A DNA stretch of 64,000 bases from positions 28,072,254 through 28,136,253 of the forward strand of contig OV121086.1 of assembly GCA_921293015.1 (NCBI GenBank). The letters are read 5' to 3'. The stretch comes from Phorcus lineatus. Its lineage: Eukaryota > Mollusca > Gastropoda > Trochida > Trochidae. Of the stretch, positions 23,303 through 35,218 are shown in pieces (positions within the stretch are counted from its first letter, which is position 1; each line of letters starts with the position of its first letter). Position numbers and translations under genes: made by a program. The notes beneath the pieces were generated by a model. The model did not search any database and was not told the origin of the DNA. It worked only from the letters and a program-made list of their open reading frames with translations.

Positions 23303-24314
23303 CTGAAATGATACATAGTTGGGAAGGATTTGTCCAAATTTGATAAACAACTTAAACTTATGAGATTGTCCTTCAAATAAATTGAAATTGACAAAGCTTG
23401 TCCTAATGTGACATACAACTTCAAATGGTTTATCCCTGAACTTGCCATAGCGTGTTCAAAAATGCTGTACAACTTGGTGAGCTTTTCCTGTGATGATAAA
23501 CAATTTTATTGAACTTTTTCTACAATGATTAACAACTTGGTGAGCTTATGCTAGAGTTATAATCAACTTTGAAGAGCTTGTCCTTAAACGTTAAATAAAT
23601 TGGAAGAGCTTGTCCTAGAATGATATTCAACTTGTCAGAGTTTGCCCTAGAAGAAGCTATACAATTTAGCGGATACATATTCTGTATTACTCTCTCATAA
23701 AAAGGTTTTACACATAACACTTGTGTTCTAATTATAAGAAGCTTTTGCAGTTTGCAAACAACATGTAGGTAGTGCATTTTCGTGTTACGTATGTCATATG
23801 ATAAGTGGAGTTGTGGATTTGTCTAAAACTGATGGGTCGGATCTTTTCAGGCGATGGATTTCTGATTCTTATGGTGTGGTGAGGTGAGGTGAGATGGGAT
23901 TTAACGCCGCTTTCAAGATTATTTTATCATGCCGCGGCTGCTAGTATTATTGCAGAAAAAAGCCCGCAACACCATTGTGTATATCTATTGCTGTGAAACC
24001 TGCAAGCATCGGCTGGAAATAGCGATCAATGGGTGTTACTGCAATGAAATTCAGTGTAGCATTGCACCCAAACCTTACTGCGTGGATGTTCACTTTCAGG
24101 TTAAAAGGAGGACCATGTATATTTAGTACGTCAAAAGACAGGTGTGTGTTCTCACCTGTTCTTCTTCAGTCAACAGTACCCGTCTATTATTGAGCAGTGT
24201 GTTCAGGTGTATTGGGTCAACATGGCGACAAAACGATTCGGCAATGTTCTGCTGTAGAACATCATAAAACGGCTGGCCGCCTATGAAGATAGGGATCTCT
24301 GGTGCCATCGCCAT
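23137..24314 (-). CDS. Second CARD module (two exons), MDA5/MAVS type
   Basis: Exons 24314-24156 (53 codons, starting MAMAPEIPIFIGGQPFYDVL) and 23302-23137 join in phase 0. The second ends in phase 1 at GTATG. Together they give a 108-residue CARD with FLLDCLANKRNWFKYLIRAL, the counterpart of LLDCLAQKPNWFSGLLTALR in the downstream gene. Intron position and both phases are identical to the first CARD, so the two are duplicates. No further exon is recognised before 10.2 kb. The phase-1 end could splice to exon 3 of the CARD-SH2 gene (7941, phase 1), giving an alternative N-terminus. It could instead splice to the CTTCTAG acceptor at 10223, giving tandem CARDs. Or the module may be a partial gene. 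Confidence 0.72.
23303..23650. repeat. Degenerate tandem array next to second-CARD exon 2
   Basis: Units of about 33-40 bases of the type 'gagcttgtcctaaaatgata' plus 'tacaacttgg' run upstream of the exon. The exon's own acceptor (TCATTTCAGGACAATCTC on the minus strand) is one of the units, so the array repeats the intron/exon border. Confidence 0.65.
23878..24046. mobile_element. SINE-type repeat (taacgcc core)
   Basis: 'gtgaggtgagatgggattta' plus 'acgccgctttcaaga' and 'gctagtattattgcag' match copies at 35072 and 63689. It lies inside the intron between the two exons of the second CARD. Confidence 0.7.
24156..24314 (-). CDS. Second CARD, exon 1
   Basis: Encodes helices 1-3 and ends LLTEEEQ before GTGAGAAC. 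The open frame continues upstream of the ATG through RDPQWSLLRNELTK to an acceptor-like TTTTAGGACAAG at 24372-24380, so an additional upstream exon may exist. MAMA is taken as the start by analogy with the downstream copy. Confidence 0.72.
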
Positions 24315-24360
24315 TTTAGTCAATTCATTTCGTAAAAGCGACCATTGAGGATCCCTGAGC

Positions 24361-24545
24361 AGACCTTGTCCTAAAAGGATATACAAATTGACAGTGTTTG
24401 CCATAAAATGATATACAAATTGACAGTGTTTGCCATAAAATGATATACAACTTTGCAGTGTTTGTCATAAAATGATATACAACTTGGCAGAGTCTGTCAT
24501 ACAAATTTGGCAGATCTTGTCCGAAAATGAATTATAACTTGGCAG
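24361..24545. repeat. Same ~33-bp array upstream of second-CARD exon 1
   Basis: Four to five units of 'ttgccataaaatgatataca' plus 'aattgacagtg' continue the family seen at 23303-23650. The unit nearest the exon carries TTTTAGGACAAG, again acceptor-like on the minus strand. Confidence 0.7.
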
Positions 24546-24566
24546 TGTACATGTTTGTCATTATAA

Positions 24567-24693
24567 GTTACCATGTGTCCCCGAGTTGGATATGGAGAAA
24601 TACCATGTTTTCGAGTTGAATATCTCACTAGAACAAGGCTCGAGTTTGATATTTGACTCGGACATCAATCTAAACTCGCGGACACATGGTAAC
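24567..24693. mobile_element. Small palindromic MITE
   Basis: Ends 'gttaccatgtgtccccgag' and 'ctcgcggacacatggtaac' are inverted repeats of 19 bases with one mismatch. The 127-bp body is non-coding. Confidence 0.7.
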
Positions 24694-26455
24694 GTATTTA
24701 TCTCGACGATTTTGGCGCGAAAACAGGCCAAAGGAAAATATTTGAGAAAAAACAACCATGGGCACTTCAACATTATCGCTAACTTAAACGATGTATAACA
24801 TACATAAAGATTACCCTATATATTAACATAGAAAGTTTATACAGTGTAACAATATGGTAAATCAATAGCGCTGTTTTGTATTGATGCTGTACCGCGTTTA
24901 TCGTACAGTCAGTTTTTTTGGCTTTTTGTTGATTTTGTATATGAAAATGATATCAAATAAAATATAAATAGTGAGGGCTTCTATAGCGTGGAACAGTTGC
25001 AAATTTCATAATTATGATATCGATTAAAATCATATTTCCATACTTTAATAGATTTAGACATTATGTTCTATTGTAATACAAAATCTCTGTTTCTGTGTCA
25101 TATTTGGAAATGCGGTGAAACCTAACGGTAACGACCAGAACAACGTATTTACTAGCGATTAAAAATGAAAGATAGTTTAAACCACAAATAATCATTATTA
25201 TACTTACACTTTGTTACACTATGTCTCAAAAAGCTTATTAGGGTACGGCATTAATTATCTCTTAAAGTTTCTTACATTACATGCATCTAAAATCGTCGCT
25301 TTGAATGACGTCGTATATTAATTGCAAATTAATGGTCACCAAAGTGCAATAAAAGATGGTAAATTTTGTTGGACACATACTTATTTTATAAATCTCCTTC
25401 ATATAACTAAACATTCTTTTACTTTTGAAAACAGCGATTTCATCACCTTTGGTGTTTGAACGGATATATAATTAAAAGGACTTTACTCCAATGAGTGACA
25501 TTTTGTTCATGATTTTATCCCAAAAATGACTAAACACGTTTAAATACAAGAATATGAATGTGATTTTTAACAATGTGTACATGTTGTGTTACATCAACCT
25601 TTTTTGATTAAATATGATCACACTTACCGGCAAATGCTGTGAATAGAAGATTGATACGCACGGTTAAATATATACTTGTTTACTTCACTTTACATAATAT
25701 GTTGACTATGTTTGCTAAGCAATCTTATGCCTTTTTTCAAAGAAACGCACCCATTACACCTGTACGTTATAACGCTGCAGGTAAAGTTAACTACAGGTAT
25801 AAGTGAACCGGGAAGTAGCAAGTCACCTGATAGTGTATTGACACAGCATTAAAATAAAATCGCGATGTCCTCTCGGAATTGAATTTATTCAGTGGCTGTT
25901 TTCGTTCACCTCGGAACTATGTATCTTTGCATTTTGATTTATACAACTCATACAGATCAATATATACGCATTCTACTCTATTGATTTCGATTCCATTTAA
26001 AGCGAATTCTTTTGAATAGTTATAGCATGTTAGGATACAATTCATACAATTTGAACAAAAGCGGTGGCATATCAAGGAATTCTGAAAAGGGGAGGGGATC
26101 ACCCCTCAGGGAGTCCCCCATTTTCACTAATCGTCGATTTTTTTTTAAAAGTCCCCCTAACCTCCTTAACCCTTCTCCTCGATCTGCCACTTTCAACGTT
26201 TACTGTAAGAGTAATCTAAATGTTTAAACAGTCCTACAACAGCATGTATCACTCGCTGCACACATGATAGAGTACCATGGGAAGTTGCAGCTTGTCTTCT
26301 ACTTACCGTGAAGTGATTAATGTCCGACCGACACAACTACCATGAACTAAAATGAGTTATTTTCAAACACTGGTATGCCCATCAAAGGGAGATAATTCAT
26401 GCCATATTATCTGGTACGAGATTTATCAGACTAGGAAGTTACCAGAATTTGCCTT
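24694..26455. other. Non-coding stretch
   Basis: AT-rich. No gene or repeat family recognised. Confidence 0.4.
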
Positions 26456-26458
26456 ACC

Positions 26459-26670
26459 CTCAGTCTCTTAAAAAGCATGTCTAGATTTGAAATGATAAAA
26501 CATATTGAGCTGGGGCTGCTATCATTTTTAATGAAATAACTTTTAAGAATTAATGTTGACCCTCAGTCTGTATCCTCTTAAAAAGCATGTCTAGATTTGA
26601 AATGATAAAACATATTGCTCTGGGGCTGCTATAACTTTTTAATGAAATATTTTTTAAGAATTAATTTTGA
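26459..26670. repeat. Two-copy tandem duplication, ~110 bp
   Basis: 'cttaaaaagcatgtctagat' followed by 'ttgaaatgataaaacatatt' occurs at about 26467 and 26576 with few differences, including 'ctggggctgctat'. Non-coding. Confidence 0.85.
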
Positions 26671-27595
26671 ATACTGATCATGTACTTTAAATTAATATCA
26701 TTACCCTTTTTAAATATATCAGTACCTTTACATTTTATATTATGATTGATTAAATATTAACATTAACTACTTACATGAGGTCCCGAACCCGATCTCAAAA
26801 CTTTTGTAAAGTCATGGGTCATTCTAAATTCATGTCAATTTTTAGTATTTTTTTCATTGCAACTGGAACATGTGACGACATAAATACATATGTTTTCTGC
26901 ACGTATGAATGAAAAAGACAAAATCTTAATTGTAATATTGAAATGTTGTTTATTGGAGTATTTCCATGAATTATGTCTCTAAATAGAAACGACAGTCTCA
27001 TTGATTTAACTGTACTCAACCGTTTTATTTATTTGGCCTCTCTAGTTTGCAGCGTGACCTTAACTGTGTTCATCCAAGAAATGGCTTCTTGTCTGAAGCA
27101 AATTAATGTTATTTTACATTCATCATTTTTCTTATCAGTAATGCTGACACTTTAATTTATTTTTATAGGAGTGATATACACTAATTAATTATTCTGATTC
27201 ATGAAAATTGTTAACTCTCAAATTTGAATTTATATTTTATTTATAGAAATGATTTAAATTCAATAATGTGTGTTAAGATCACAGTAAATTTGACGTAATA
27301 ATATTTTTCAACTATATACATGTGATTGAAAACATATTTTAAAAACTATACAAGCGTTATGAAAATCACAACCATGGACGTTTTAGATGATCTCATTTAT
27401 CAAGCATTATCCTTAAACTAAAGAGGTTCTGAGAAATTAATGTAAAGACAGGTGATTCACGTGAAAGAAGAAGTAGTCCTTTTTTAAGAAAAGAAAGATA
27501 TCTCACGAAAATGAAAATAAAAATTACCAAATACAAGGCAGTCTATAGAAGCAGTTTTGAAACAAAACGTACCATGATCGCGAACCCGTTAACCT
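26671..27595. other. Non-coding stretch
   Basis: AT-rich, nothing recognised on either strand. Confidence 0.4.
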
Positions 27596-27599
27596 TCGC

Positions 27600-27903
27600 C
27601 CGGCTACATCAGCGTACTTGAATCCGCTTAGGATACTTCCAAAAACCCTGATCTCCTTCTGGCCAAAAGCCTCGTATGATTAGCTATCTAACCAGTCTAA
27701 CTCGCATTCAGCGGCACAACCCGGATGGAAAAAGGCGTTGAGTTTAAGATAATAGCTTCATGATCCTTGGAAAACGACATTTCGTTGGCTGAAAAAATAA
27801 CTGGTGAGAATAGCCACGAATAGCCATAAGAAGGATTAGGCCCGAAAGAGATCAGGTTATTTGGAAGAAGCCTTAGCGGATTCAAATACGCTGATGTAGC
27901 CGG
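27600..27903. mobile_element. Foldback MITE with ~64-bp arms
   Basis: Left arm 'ccggctacatcagcgtactt' (from 27600) pairs with the right arm ending 'ctgatgtagccgg' at 27903, and both contain 'gaatccgctta'/'agcggattc'. The interior is non-coding. Confidence 0.8.
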
Positions 27904-27914
27904 ATGGTTTACCT

Positions 27915-28109
27915 TTTCGATTAAAAAGTGTTCACACTAAAATGAACAACCACTTTTCGCCTTATATTTGATATTCTCTTCTAAGACTACGGGTAATTTG
28001 GTTGAGAATTGAGGTATGAGACCCTCTGAAAATAATGTATTTGACATAAAAATATATTTATTGGGAAACTTTAAGAAAACACAATTTAAAAAAGCATGCT
28101 ACTGTCCCT
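27915..28109. mobile_element. TTAA-type MITE copy (AGTAGCATG family), left end missing
   Basis: The right end 'gcatgctactgtccc' is followed by TTAA (28110-28113). The interior 'gtgttcacactaaaatga' matches the copy at 20945. The left terminus abuts the foldback element at 27600-27903. Confidence 0.6.
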
Positions 28110-28454
28110 TTAAAGGTATCTGGTTCATAACACTGTATACTTGGTTCAATTAGATTTAAATGAGATTGGTATGAGTTTTTATACACCGCAAACCCGATTA
28201 TGTTTACATACAAAAATATTAAGTTAATGCTTAGATTCAATATTTCGGAGACATTTTCTTATGTGTATGTACAAGGGTTGGGAGGATTTGATGTCGCTCA
28301 GCACTGTAATCAGATATTTGTAGCATGATTTGCTACTGTAAATGGCAGTTATGAGAGAGTAACACATTTTCATGTTTGTTGATGGATAGACAAACATACG
28401 GAACACGGACTTTGAGTGATTGCTGAAGGAACCGGAAACCCTGTACATTGTGTG

Positions 28455-29265
28455 TGACCCTTATCGTGTCGTCCGGTTAATTTTCACGTCAGTGGAAAGC
28501 GTCGAGTGGATTTTCTTTGTTTTATATTGTTCAATTGTTTCAAAATCTATTATTTAGAAAGCGGATGTTCAAATTGGTATCTTAACTTAAACATTGACGG
28601 GTCTGTGAAAACAGATGACATTTGAAAGGGGTGAGTGGATTTGCTTTGTTTATATTGTTTGACTGTCTCAAAATCTATGGATTACACTTACATCCTTCAG
28701 TTTAGTATCTTAACTTTAACACCGTTTTGAATGGTCTGTGAATGTTCACGTCAGTGAAAAAAGTGCTTGGATTGATTTTGTATTATTGAAATGTTTCAAG
28801 ATCTATTATTTAAAAAAACAAATCTTCATTTTGGTATCTTAACTTAAAAACTGACGGGTCTGAGTATACAGATGCCAGTGGGTGGATTTTCTTGGTTTTA
28901 TATTTTTTAACTTTCTCAAAATCTATGGATTACATTAACATTCTTTAGTTAAGTATCTTAACTTTAACGCTGTTCTTTACATTCAAGTCAGTGGTGAGCG
29001 GTGAGTGTATTTTCTTTTTATATTACTGAACTGGCTCAAGATCTATGATCTAAAAACAAATCTTCACTGTGGTATCTTAACGTTAACACTGACGGGTCTG
29101 TGAATACAGATGCCAGTGGAAAGGCGTGAGTAGATTTTTCGGTTTTAAATCTTTTAACTGTTTCCAAATCTATTATGTATTTAAAAAATATTTCTTTTGG
29201 TATCTTAACTTTAACACTGTTCCAAAGGGTCTATGAATATACAGGTTAATCGAAATGGGTGAATG
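28455..29265. repeat. Tandem repeat, ~130-bp unit, about 6 copies
   Basis: Units carry 'cacgtcagtggaaagcg', 'tttcaaaatctat' and 'ggtatcttaactttaacac' in order. Divergence between units is substantial. Non-coding. Confidence 0.8.
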
Positions 29266-31690
29266 AGCTTAATTACGTCTAAATGGTATACTTGTATTTT
29301 GGCTCATCTCAAGGATTATTTAAAATTATATGCATGTATATAAGTATACACTGCTCCAAGGGAAAGACATGCTAAGAAGGACCATGGCTTGTCATACCAG
29401 TATGCAAAGTGCTCATTGTTAAACTGAATTGTTCATACGCATTTAACAATGAAATGTTAGGAAATATCGGAAATAAGTATAATGTAAGTAGTATGTAAGG
29501 TTCAGCAGAAGAACTTATTCTACTGTATCCGTTACGGTTTTAGTATCTATGATAAAAAAAATTAAAGGTAAAACATTTCATAAGATAGATTGAAATCAAA
29601 TCAAAAGTTTATCGTGTTTCCTGTTGACATTATATGTAAAACACGTCACTCAATAAAATGAACATGATATCTGACAAGTTTTGTAACATATATTATTTAT
29701 TTTCTGTTCATGAGTAATAAAATGAAATAATTTTGAATTATGTTTCAAATTAACCATTGAATAAAACTTCGGCAGTAAGTTACTGATTTCTCAAACCTTT
29801 TGGTGAACGACACTCAGCTCTCCTCAGCCCCCTTACACACATGCCCTTTAAAGCGATATAAATAGAATTATTTAACACAATTTTAATTTGATATTAAATA
29901 TTTATGACTTTCTCATGATATTTTAGTTACGAACAACCAAGTTTTAACAGCTCTTCTTTGTGCATATGCCTAAATTAATTAAAGAATATGCATAATAATA
30001 TTTATTATGTGCATTACAAAATTATAACTGGTAGATATAAGTGACTGCTTTGTGATACATGACTCATGAAATGTTTCAAGTAGCTTTTGAACTAGTTTTC
30101 AGGCTAGATGTTGGATTTAGGATGTATTTTGTATACAACAAAGACAAACTTCTGAAGGGTGTGAAGGATGTTTATAATAACGACAAACTCTTTTTAAAAG
30201 ATATTTGTTAACGTGACGGCCATTGTGCCACAGCTTTTAATGTGCAATATTTAGAATGATTTGAAATCCGACGAAATGAATCGAAGTGCAAATAAAGCAA
30301 TGAATACACTAAAATTTGCCTTTTGTCAATCTAGATATGACATTCATTTTCATTTGTCATATTTATCACGCGTAGGTAACACGAGGCTGCTGAGGGCAAA
30401 TAAAGAAGTGACAAACTCCAATTACGTTTCTCTGCATTGCGTATTTTATACTACTCAAACGAATCCAAGGTAATTTCGGGTCAGAATCTCTTAAGTCAAC
30501 TTATATGCCATCAGATCTATAAGAATTGAGAGCAAACTTATGATTCCATTTGATCAACAACTGGTAGTGGTTAATTCTCACGTTATTTAGGTCAATAATC
30601 CAATAGAAACTTGAAGGGTTTGACGTTTGTAATATGACATTTTTACATATTTCTGGGGCTGCAAGATGAGGCTTTCATAGATCTAACTCTCCCGAAGACA
30701 GCCAAACTTGACAGTGAATGTGATATTGTACATCTCCCTTAACATCATGCATAAATGTCCCCTGTAAGCATCGTTTAGAGAACTTATTACCTGCATGTTT
30801 GAAACCATGCTTTTACGTCGCCGTCGCATTTTGAAACCATGCCCTTGCGTTTTTCATGGACTTTCAATAATCGAGGGCGAAACCATAATATATTTCTAGT
30901 CCCCTCACAAGAATGGCTAAACGCTCCTGTATCCATCCAAAGCTCTCCCTCTGAAGGCAATTCTATGATGTCAACATCGATATATGGTTGAAAAGGTTTT
31001 GGGTGTTAAGCGGTTACATGGAAGCATGGCTTATAGAGGACATTCATACATGATGTTCAGGGAAATCCGCTCTAGTACATGCACGGGCAGGTTTGGCTGT
31101 ATTTGAGAGAATGATACTATAGAAACAAACCTCAAGTTTATATAGACAAATATACATAGAAAATTCTAGCTTTTTATTGATTTAAAATAAAACGAGCTTT
31201 AACTATTACCAGTTGGCTATCACATTGAAACATTAGTGAATGCGTTACCACTTATTATTGCTTAGGAAAATTATTTAAAAAACACATTCATTAGATAAAT
31301 ATATTTGGAATTATCAAATGATCAAATGGTTCATTCTTTAATTACAGAGCCAATTCTCTGGTTAACCTTTGGAAATCTTTGCTCATGTACGTAAACTTCA
31401 TGATGTGAGTTTGATCTTAACGATATGTTTCCTATTTCCAGGTTTCATCTAATATGACAGTCAATAAGACTGAAGGAGTGTTACAAGGGTGTGTCTGCAT
31501 TCTCGTTGCTTAAAAATGGTATGTTCTAATCTTCTGTGTTTGAAAATTAATTACAACGTGAAACAACTTAGTGTTAACCAATGGAATTTGTAGTTCACGG
31601 TGTATAAACTGGTTTTAACAACTGGAACTGTCAACTGTGAAATTTCAACTTATTTGAAACACGGAATATGTGCTTGTGATGCTTAAAGAA
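29266..31690. other. Upstream region of the GPCR gene
   Basis: No gene or repeat recognised. A possible 5' UTR exon lies at about 31442-31489, after an acceptor-like CCTATTTCCAG, but this is weak. Confidence 0.35.
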
Positions 31691-31700
31691 TAAATTCAAC

Positions 31701-32906
31701 ATGGATGTGGTGTACGATCGTTGTAGCCAGGAGGCATCAGAAATGGCAGTTAACTCTTCAAATATTCATGACATTTGTGTTGGAGTGTTAAAAATTGCAA
31801 ACAGAATCAGGCGGTACTACCCTAGTATCATGGACCAAGAGAAACGGGGACCTGTTGATCTCGCCGTTCCATTGATGGGTTATGCTACTCCTGTCGTCAA
31901 CATCTTTACCTTTATATTGAACACAATCATAGTTATCGTTCTTACTCGACGAAGGTCAAGGTCGCCAACAAATTTGATTCTCGTGTCGATTGCAATCTGT
32001 GATACAGTTACCAGTCTATGTCCGTTACCGCTTTACATCTATACATACACTTACAGCGGATACCAGACATACCCAAGCATGGTGTGGTGTGTCATGAACG
32101 TCTATATCGCTACCTTCATTCCAAAAGTTTTCCACACTATTTCACTATGGCTGACGGCGCTGCTGGCTTTCAACCGCCATTGCGGAGTGTCTCAAATAAA
32201 GTGCCAGACGTGGACGTGTGGCTATAAGGGCGTGACAGTTACAATGACCATCATTATAATACTTTCGATTCTGTGTCACAGCTTCGAGTTGTTCACCGTC
32301 CTCAAACCAATAACAGTCATAGACAAAAAGCCGTTTACATCAGAGGGACTCAATCTTGTGCATACCTGTTACCAGGAGACTGTCGCCATTCCCAATGTAC
32401 AATACTTCAGTTACATCTACACCTGGGTCAGACTGACTTTTGCCCAGGTCCTGCCCTGCCTCGTCATGGCGGTTTGCAATCTGCTAATTTGCAAGGTCAC
32501 TTACAGGAGCTATCGCTTCAGACGGACTCTCATCAGGGGTCATCGCATGTCCGAGATGGCCGAAACACGCCGGACAATACGTATCTCAGTGATGCTTTTG
32601 CTTATCACGTCAGTGACGTGTGTGTTGGAACTCATTGTGGACATTCTGTTGATTCTCAACTTCGTGCAGTATTACTCGCAGAGACTTATTGTTGATAGTG
32701 ATATAATGGGTCGACTTCTCTTAGTCAGCAATTTTCTTATTTTTCTTTCATTTCCAATGAATTTCTTTCTCATCTTAGTTCTAAGTCACACCTTCCGGCA
32801 GAACCTTGCCTCGTGCTTGCAATATCGACGAAAGAGGAGGATATCTCCACTCACTGGTAGTAACAATGAGAACAATGTCCACCTTGTATCAATAACGGCT
32901 TCATAA
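31701..32906 (+). CDS. Rhodopsin-class neuropeptide GPCR (SPR/myosuppressin-receptor-like)
   Basis: A single 401-codon frame from ATG 31701 to TAA. Seven hydrophobic segments start at about residues 54, 91, 131, 177, 238, 293 and 338. TM1 motif PLMGYATPVVNIFTFILNTI and RRRSRSPTNLILVSIAICDT after it are typical of the sex-peptide-receptor / myosuppressin (DMSR) group. D101 is the TM2 aspartate. C130 and C223 can form the conserved disulfide. N18 is a likely glycosylation site. The usual DRY is NRH (158-160), and the TM7 NPxxY is replaced by FPMNFFLIL (351-359), as in several peptide receptors of this group. The third loop and tail are basic. It acts at the plasma membrane; the ligand cannot be told from the sequence, but an FMRFamide- or myoinhibitory-like peptide is the family expectation. 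Intronless in its coding part. Confidence 0.85.
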   Translation: MDVVYDRCSQEASEMAVNSSNIHDICVGVLKIANRIRRYYPSIMDQEKRGPVDLAVPLMGYATPVVNIFTFILNTIIVIVLTRRRSRSPTNLILVSIAICDTVTSLCPLPLYIYTYTYSGYQTYPSMVWCVMNVYIATFIPKVFHTISLWLTALLAFNRHCGVSQIKCQTWTCGYKGVTVTMTIIIILSILCHSFELFTVLKPITVIDKKPFTSEGLNLVHTCYQETVAIPNVQYFSYIYTWVRLTFAQVLPCLVMAVCNLLICKVTYRSYRFRRTLIRGHRMSEMAETRRTIRISVMLLLITSVTCVLELIVDILLILNFVQYYSQRLIVDSDIMGRLLLVSNFLIFLSFPMNFFLILVLSHTFRQNLASCLQYRRKRRISPLTGSNNENNVHLVSITAS

Positions 32907-33315
32907 CGGAATTTAAGCGTCTGAATAATGTGCGCTACCGTTTGAACAAGGCATAAGCTTTTCAAAGAAAGGACAAAATAACCTAGTATCAAGGTGATAG
33001 TAACAATTGTGCGGATTTTAAGTTTAAGCATAATGTGTGCCACCGGTTTGGAAGTTTAGTTTACAGAGTAAAACAAATATATCTTTGCATTCTGAAAGTA
33101 ACAAATAAGATAATTTGTACCAAGTAGTATATCAGATTCTTGGAGAAGTGTTCTTCAATTATGATCACCACCGCATGTTATACTTAAAAAAGGAAGAGAA
33201 AGATATCTCCGAATCCTGCTTTAAAAAATTATAACCATTTGCACTTTGAATTTATAATTGCCTCATAGTAGCTAACATGATAACATATACTTTCAGAAGG
33301 AGGAGAAATATGATA

Positions 33316-34411
33316 CGAGGGTAAATCAAAAAGTTTGTAGATTGACAAGGTCATTCAACATAGCATCAACTGTAATCAATATATTTGGAACAACGATGTT
33401 CCAGCTTCATTATGTCATTCTTGTAGAACTCTGCGTCCTGGGTCTCAAGAAATCTCTCCACGACAGCAATCAGGCTGTTGTCAGCAAAAAAAAGGCCAAA
33501 ATAAATGTTTCTGCAGTTTAGGTAAGAAGAAGTCCGATGATGCCAAATTTTGGGAGTAGGGAGGATGTTGAAGAATTTTAAAGCCACAATCGCTCGCGGC
33601 AGTTACAGCAACATCTGCATGGACGGGAGCATTGTCCTGAAGGAGCAGCACCCCTGCACTGAGCTTCCCTCGCCGCTTGGCCTAGCATAATATACCTGTT
33701 GATAGTTTGGCCCTTCTCCAAGTTGTCTATCATGATGATACCCTAGCTATTAAAAGCAACGAGGCCATTACCTTTCCAGCAGATGAAACTTGCCTGAACT
33801 GTATCGGGGATGGGGAATTGCCATGCTTCCGCTATTTGCTCATACATCATCCTGGGTCACAAATCTTTTCAGGACAGTATCGCTGTCTCCCCTGAATCTA
33901 GCTAAAAGTGCCAAGGCATTTCTGTTTCTGGTCAACAGTTAACAATCTTTAACACCTATCTAGCAGAGAGCTTGGTAATGTGAAAAACTGTCAGTAAATA
34001 CAGTCTATACCGACCAAAACTAATGCCCAGTGTCTCAGCTATGTGTCGAATGGTCACACTTCTGTCTGCAAGCACCATGTCGTGAACAGCATCAACTTGA
34101 ACATTACTGGTGGAGGTTCTTGGCCGACCAGGCCTGGCATCATCTTCAACACGTGCACTCTGCCAGGTTTAATTCAGCAACCCTCTTGGCAACTGTGAAG
34201 TGTGCAAGGGAGTCACCATCCAATTTATCGACCATATCTTCATAGATTTCCTATGCAGACATTCCCTACCCATACAAATAAGTGATGACTGCATTCATTT
34301 TTCCAGTTTCACCCCTATGCTTTGTTTGGGATGTGACACCTCGAAAACTACTCTTTAAGTATGGGTGCAATATTTTGTCTCTAGCTTCAGAGCTTTATTT
34401 ATTTACCCTCG
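33316..34411 (-). mobile_element. Decayed mariner-type DNA transposon
   Basis: Ends 'cgagggtaaat' and 'atttaccctcg' are inverted repeats, with TA before the left end. Minus-strand translation shows LLLQDNAPVHADV (second catalytic Asp), then QHPPYSQNLASSDFFLPKLQ (third Asp of the DD34D triad) and, after a frameshift near 33490, FLETQDAEFYKND. The transposase is frameshifted and not functional. Length 1.1 kb against about 1.3 kb for intact mariners. Confidence 0.85.
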
Positions 34412-35060
34412 TTGTGCTATATTTCCTCTCACCCTGGTTGTAACGATGATAACTATGCACACTAAGTATAAACAACTGATTTAAAAGGTCGAGATATTCT
34501 CGTATGTGCAATTTTAGTGAGTTAACGTTTTGAACTATGGGTGCAAATATTACCAAGTAGTTAAAATTAATTAATAAACAGAAATTTCCATCTAAATATG
34601 TTTACGTCCAAGTCGTGATCGAACCAGAAAAAAATACGCCCCTTTCCATTTAAAGCAATAAAAGGATGCGGGCATGTCCTTCCTGTTATTGTTTTTATTT
34701 TTATTAATTATGGTTTTGATTACGTTGGTTTGGTAGTAACTGTTTGCTTAGTATACACAGAAAACGTTTGACTATTTTTAGACTCTGATTACGAATGGTG
34801 CGGATTTCATGGACCTGAATCCGTCCCTCAAATGCAAGTAGGAATGTTTGGCAAAATACAACGCTAGCAATGAAATTTATTGAATTAAGCTGAGATAACT
34901 GCTATCTGCTGATAGTTTGTGTATGTATAGGTTATCAGTAAATTCCTATAAACTTCTCTAAATCAAATATTGACTCAGAGCTTAACACCCAAACCTACCT
35001 TGATTACTTCCTTCTTGCAGCGACACCTCTCGGCTGATTTCACGCACCAGTGGTTATCAT
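34412..35060. other. Non-coding stretch
   Basis: Nothing recognised. Confidence 0.4.
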
Positions 35061-35071
35061 CAATGGTTTGA

Positions 35072-35218
35072 GGTGAGATGAGGTTATATGGGGTTTAACG
35101 CCACTTTCAAGAGTTTTTTTTACTTATATCGCGGCTGCTAGTATTATTGCAGGGCTATGCATTGCGGTGAAACCTGCGAGCAACGGCTTGAACTAGCGAA
35201 CAATGGTTGGTACCGCAC
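35072..35218. mobile_element. SINE-type repeat with 11-bp target duplication
   Basis: Same family as 23878 and 63689 ('gtttaacgccactttcaaga', 'gctagtattattgcaggg'). Flanked by 'caatggtttga' at 35061-35071 and 35219-35229. Confidence 0.75.

Noticed and set aside
23137-24314. RIG-I-like receptor gene
   Set aside because: The CARD resembles that family, but no DExD/H helicase or RIG-I C-terminal domain is seen in the window.
32273-32695. 140-codon plus-strand frame
   Set aside because: Shadow of the GPCR in another frame, lacking any family pattern.
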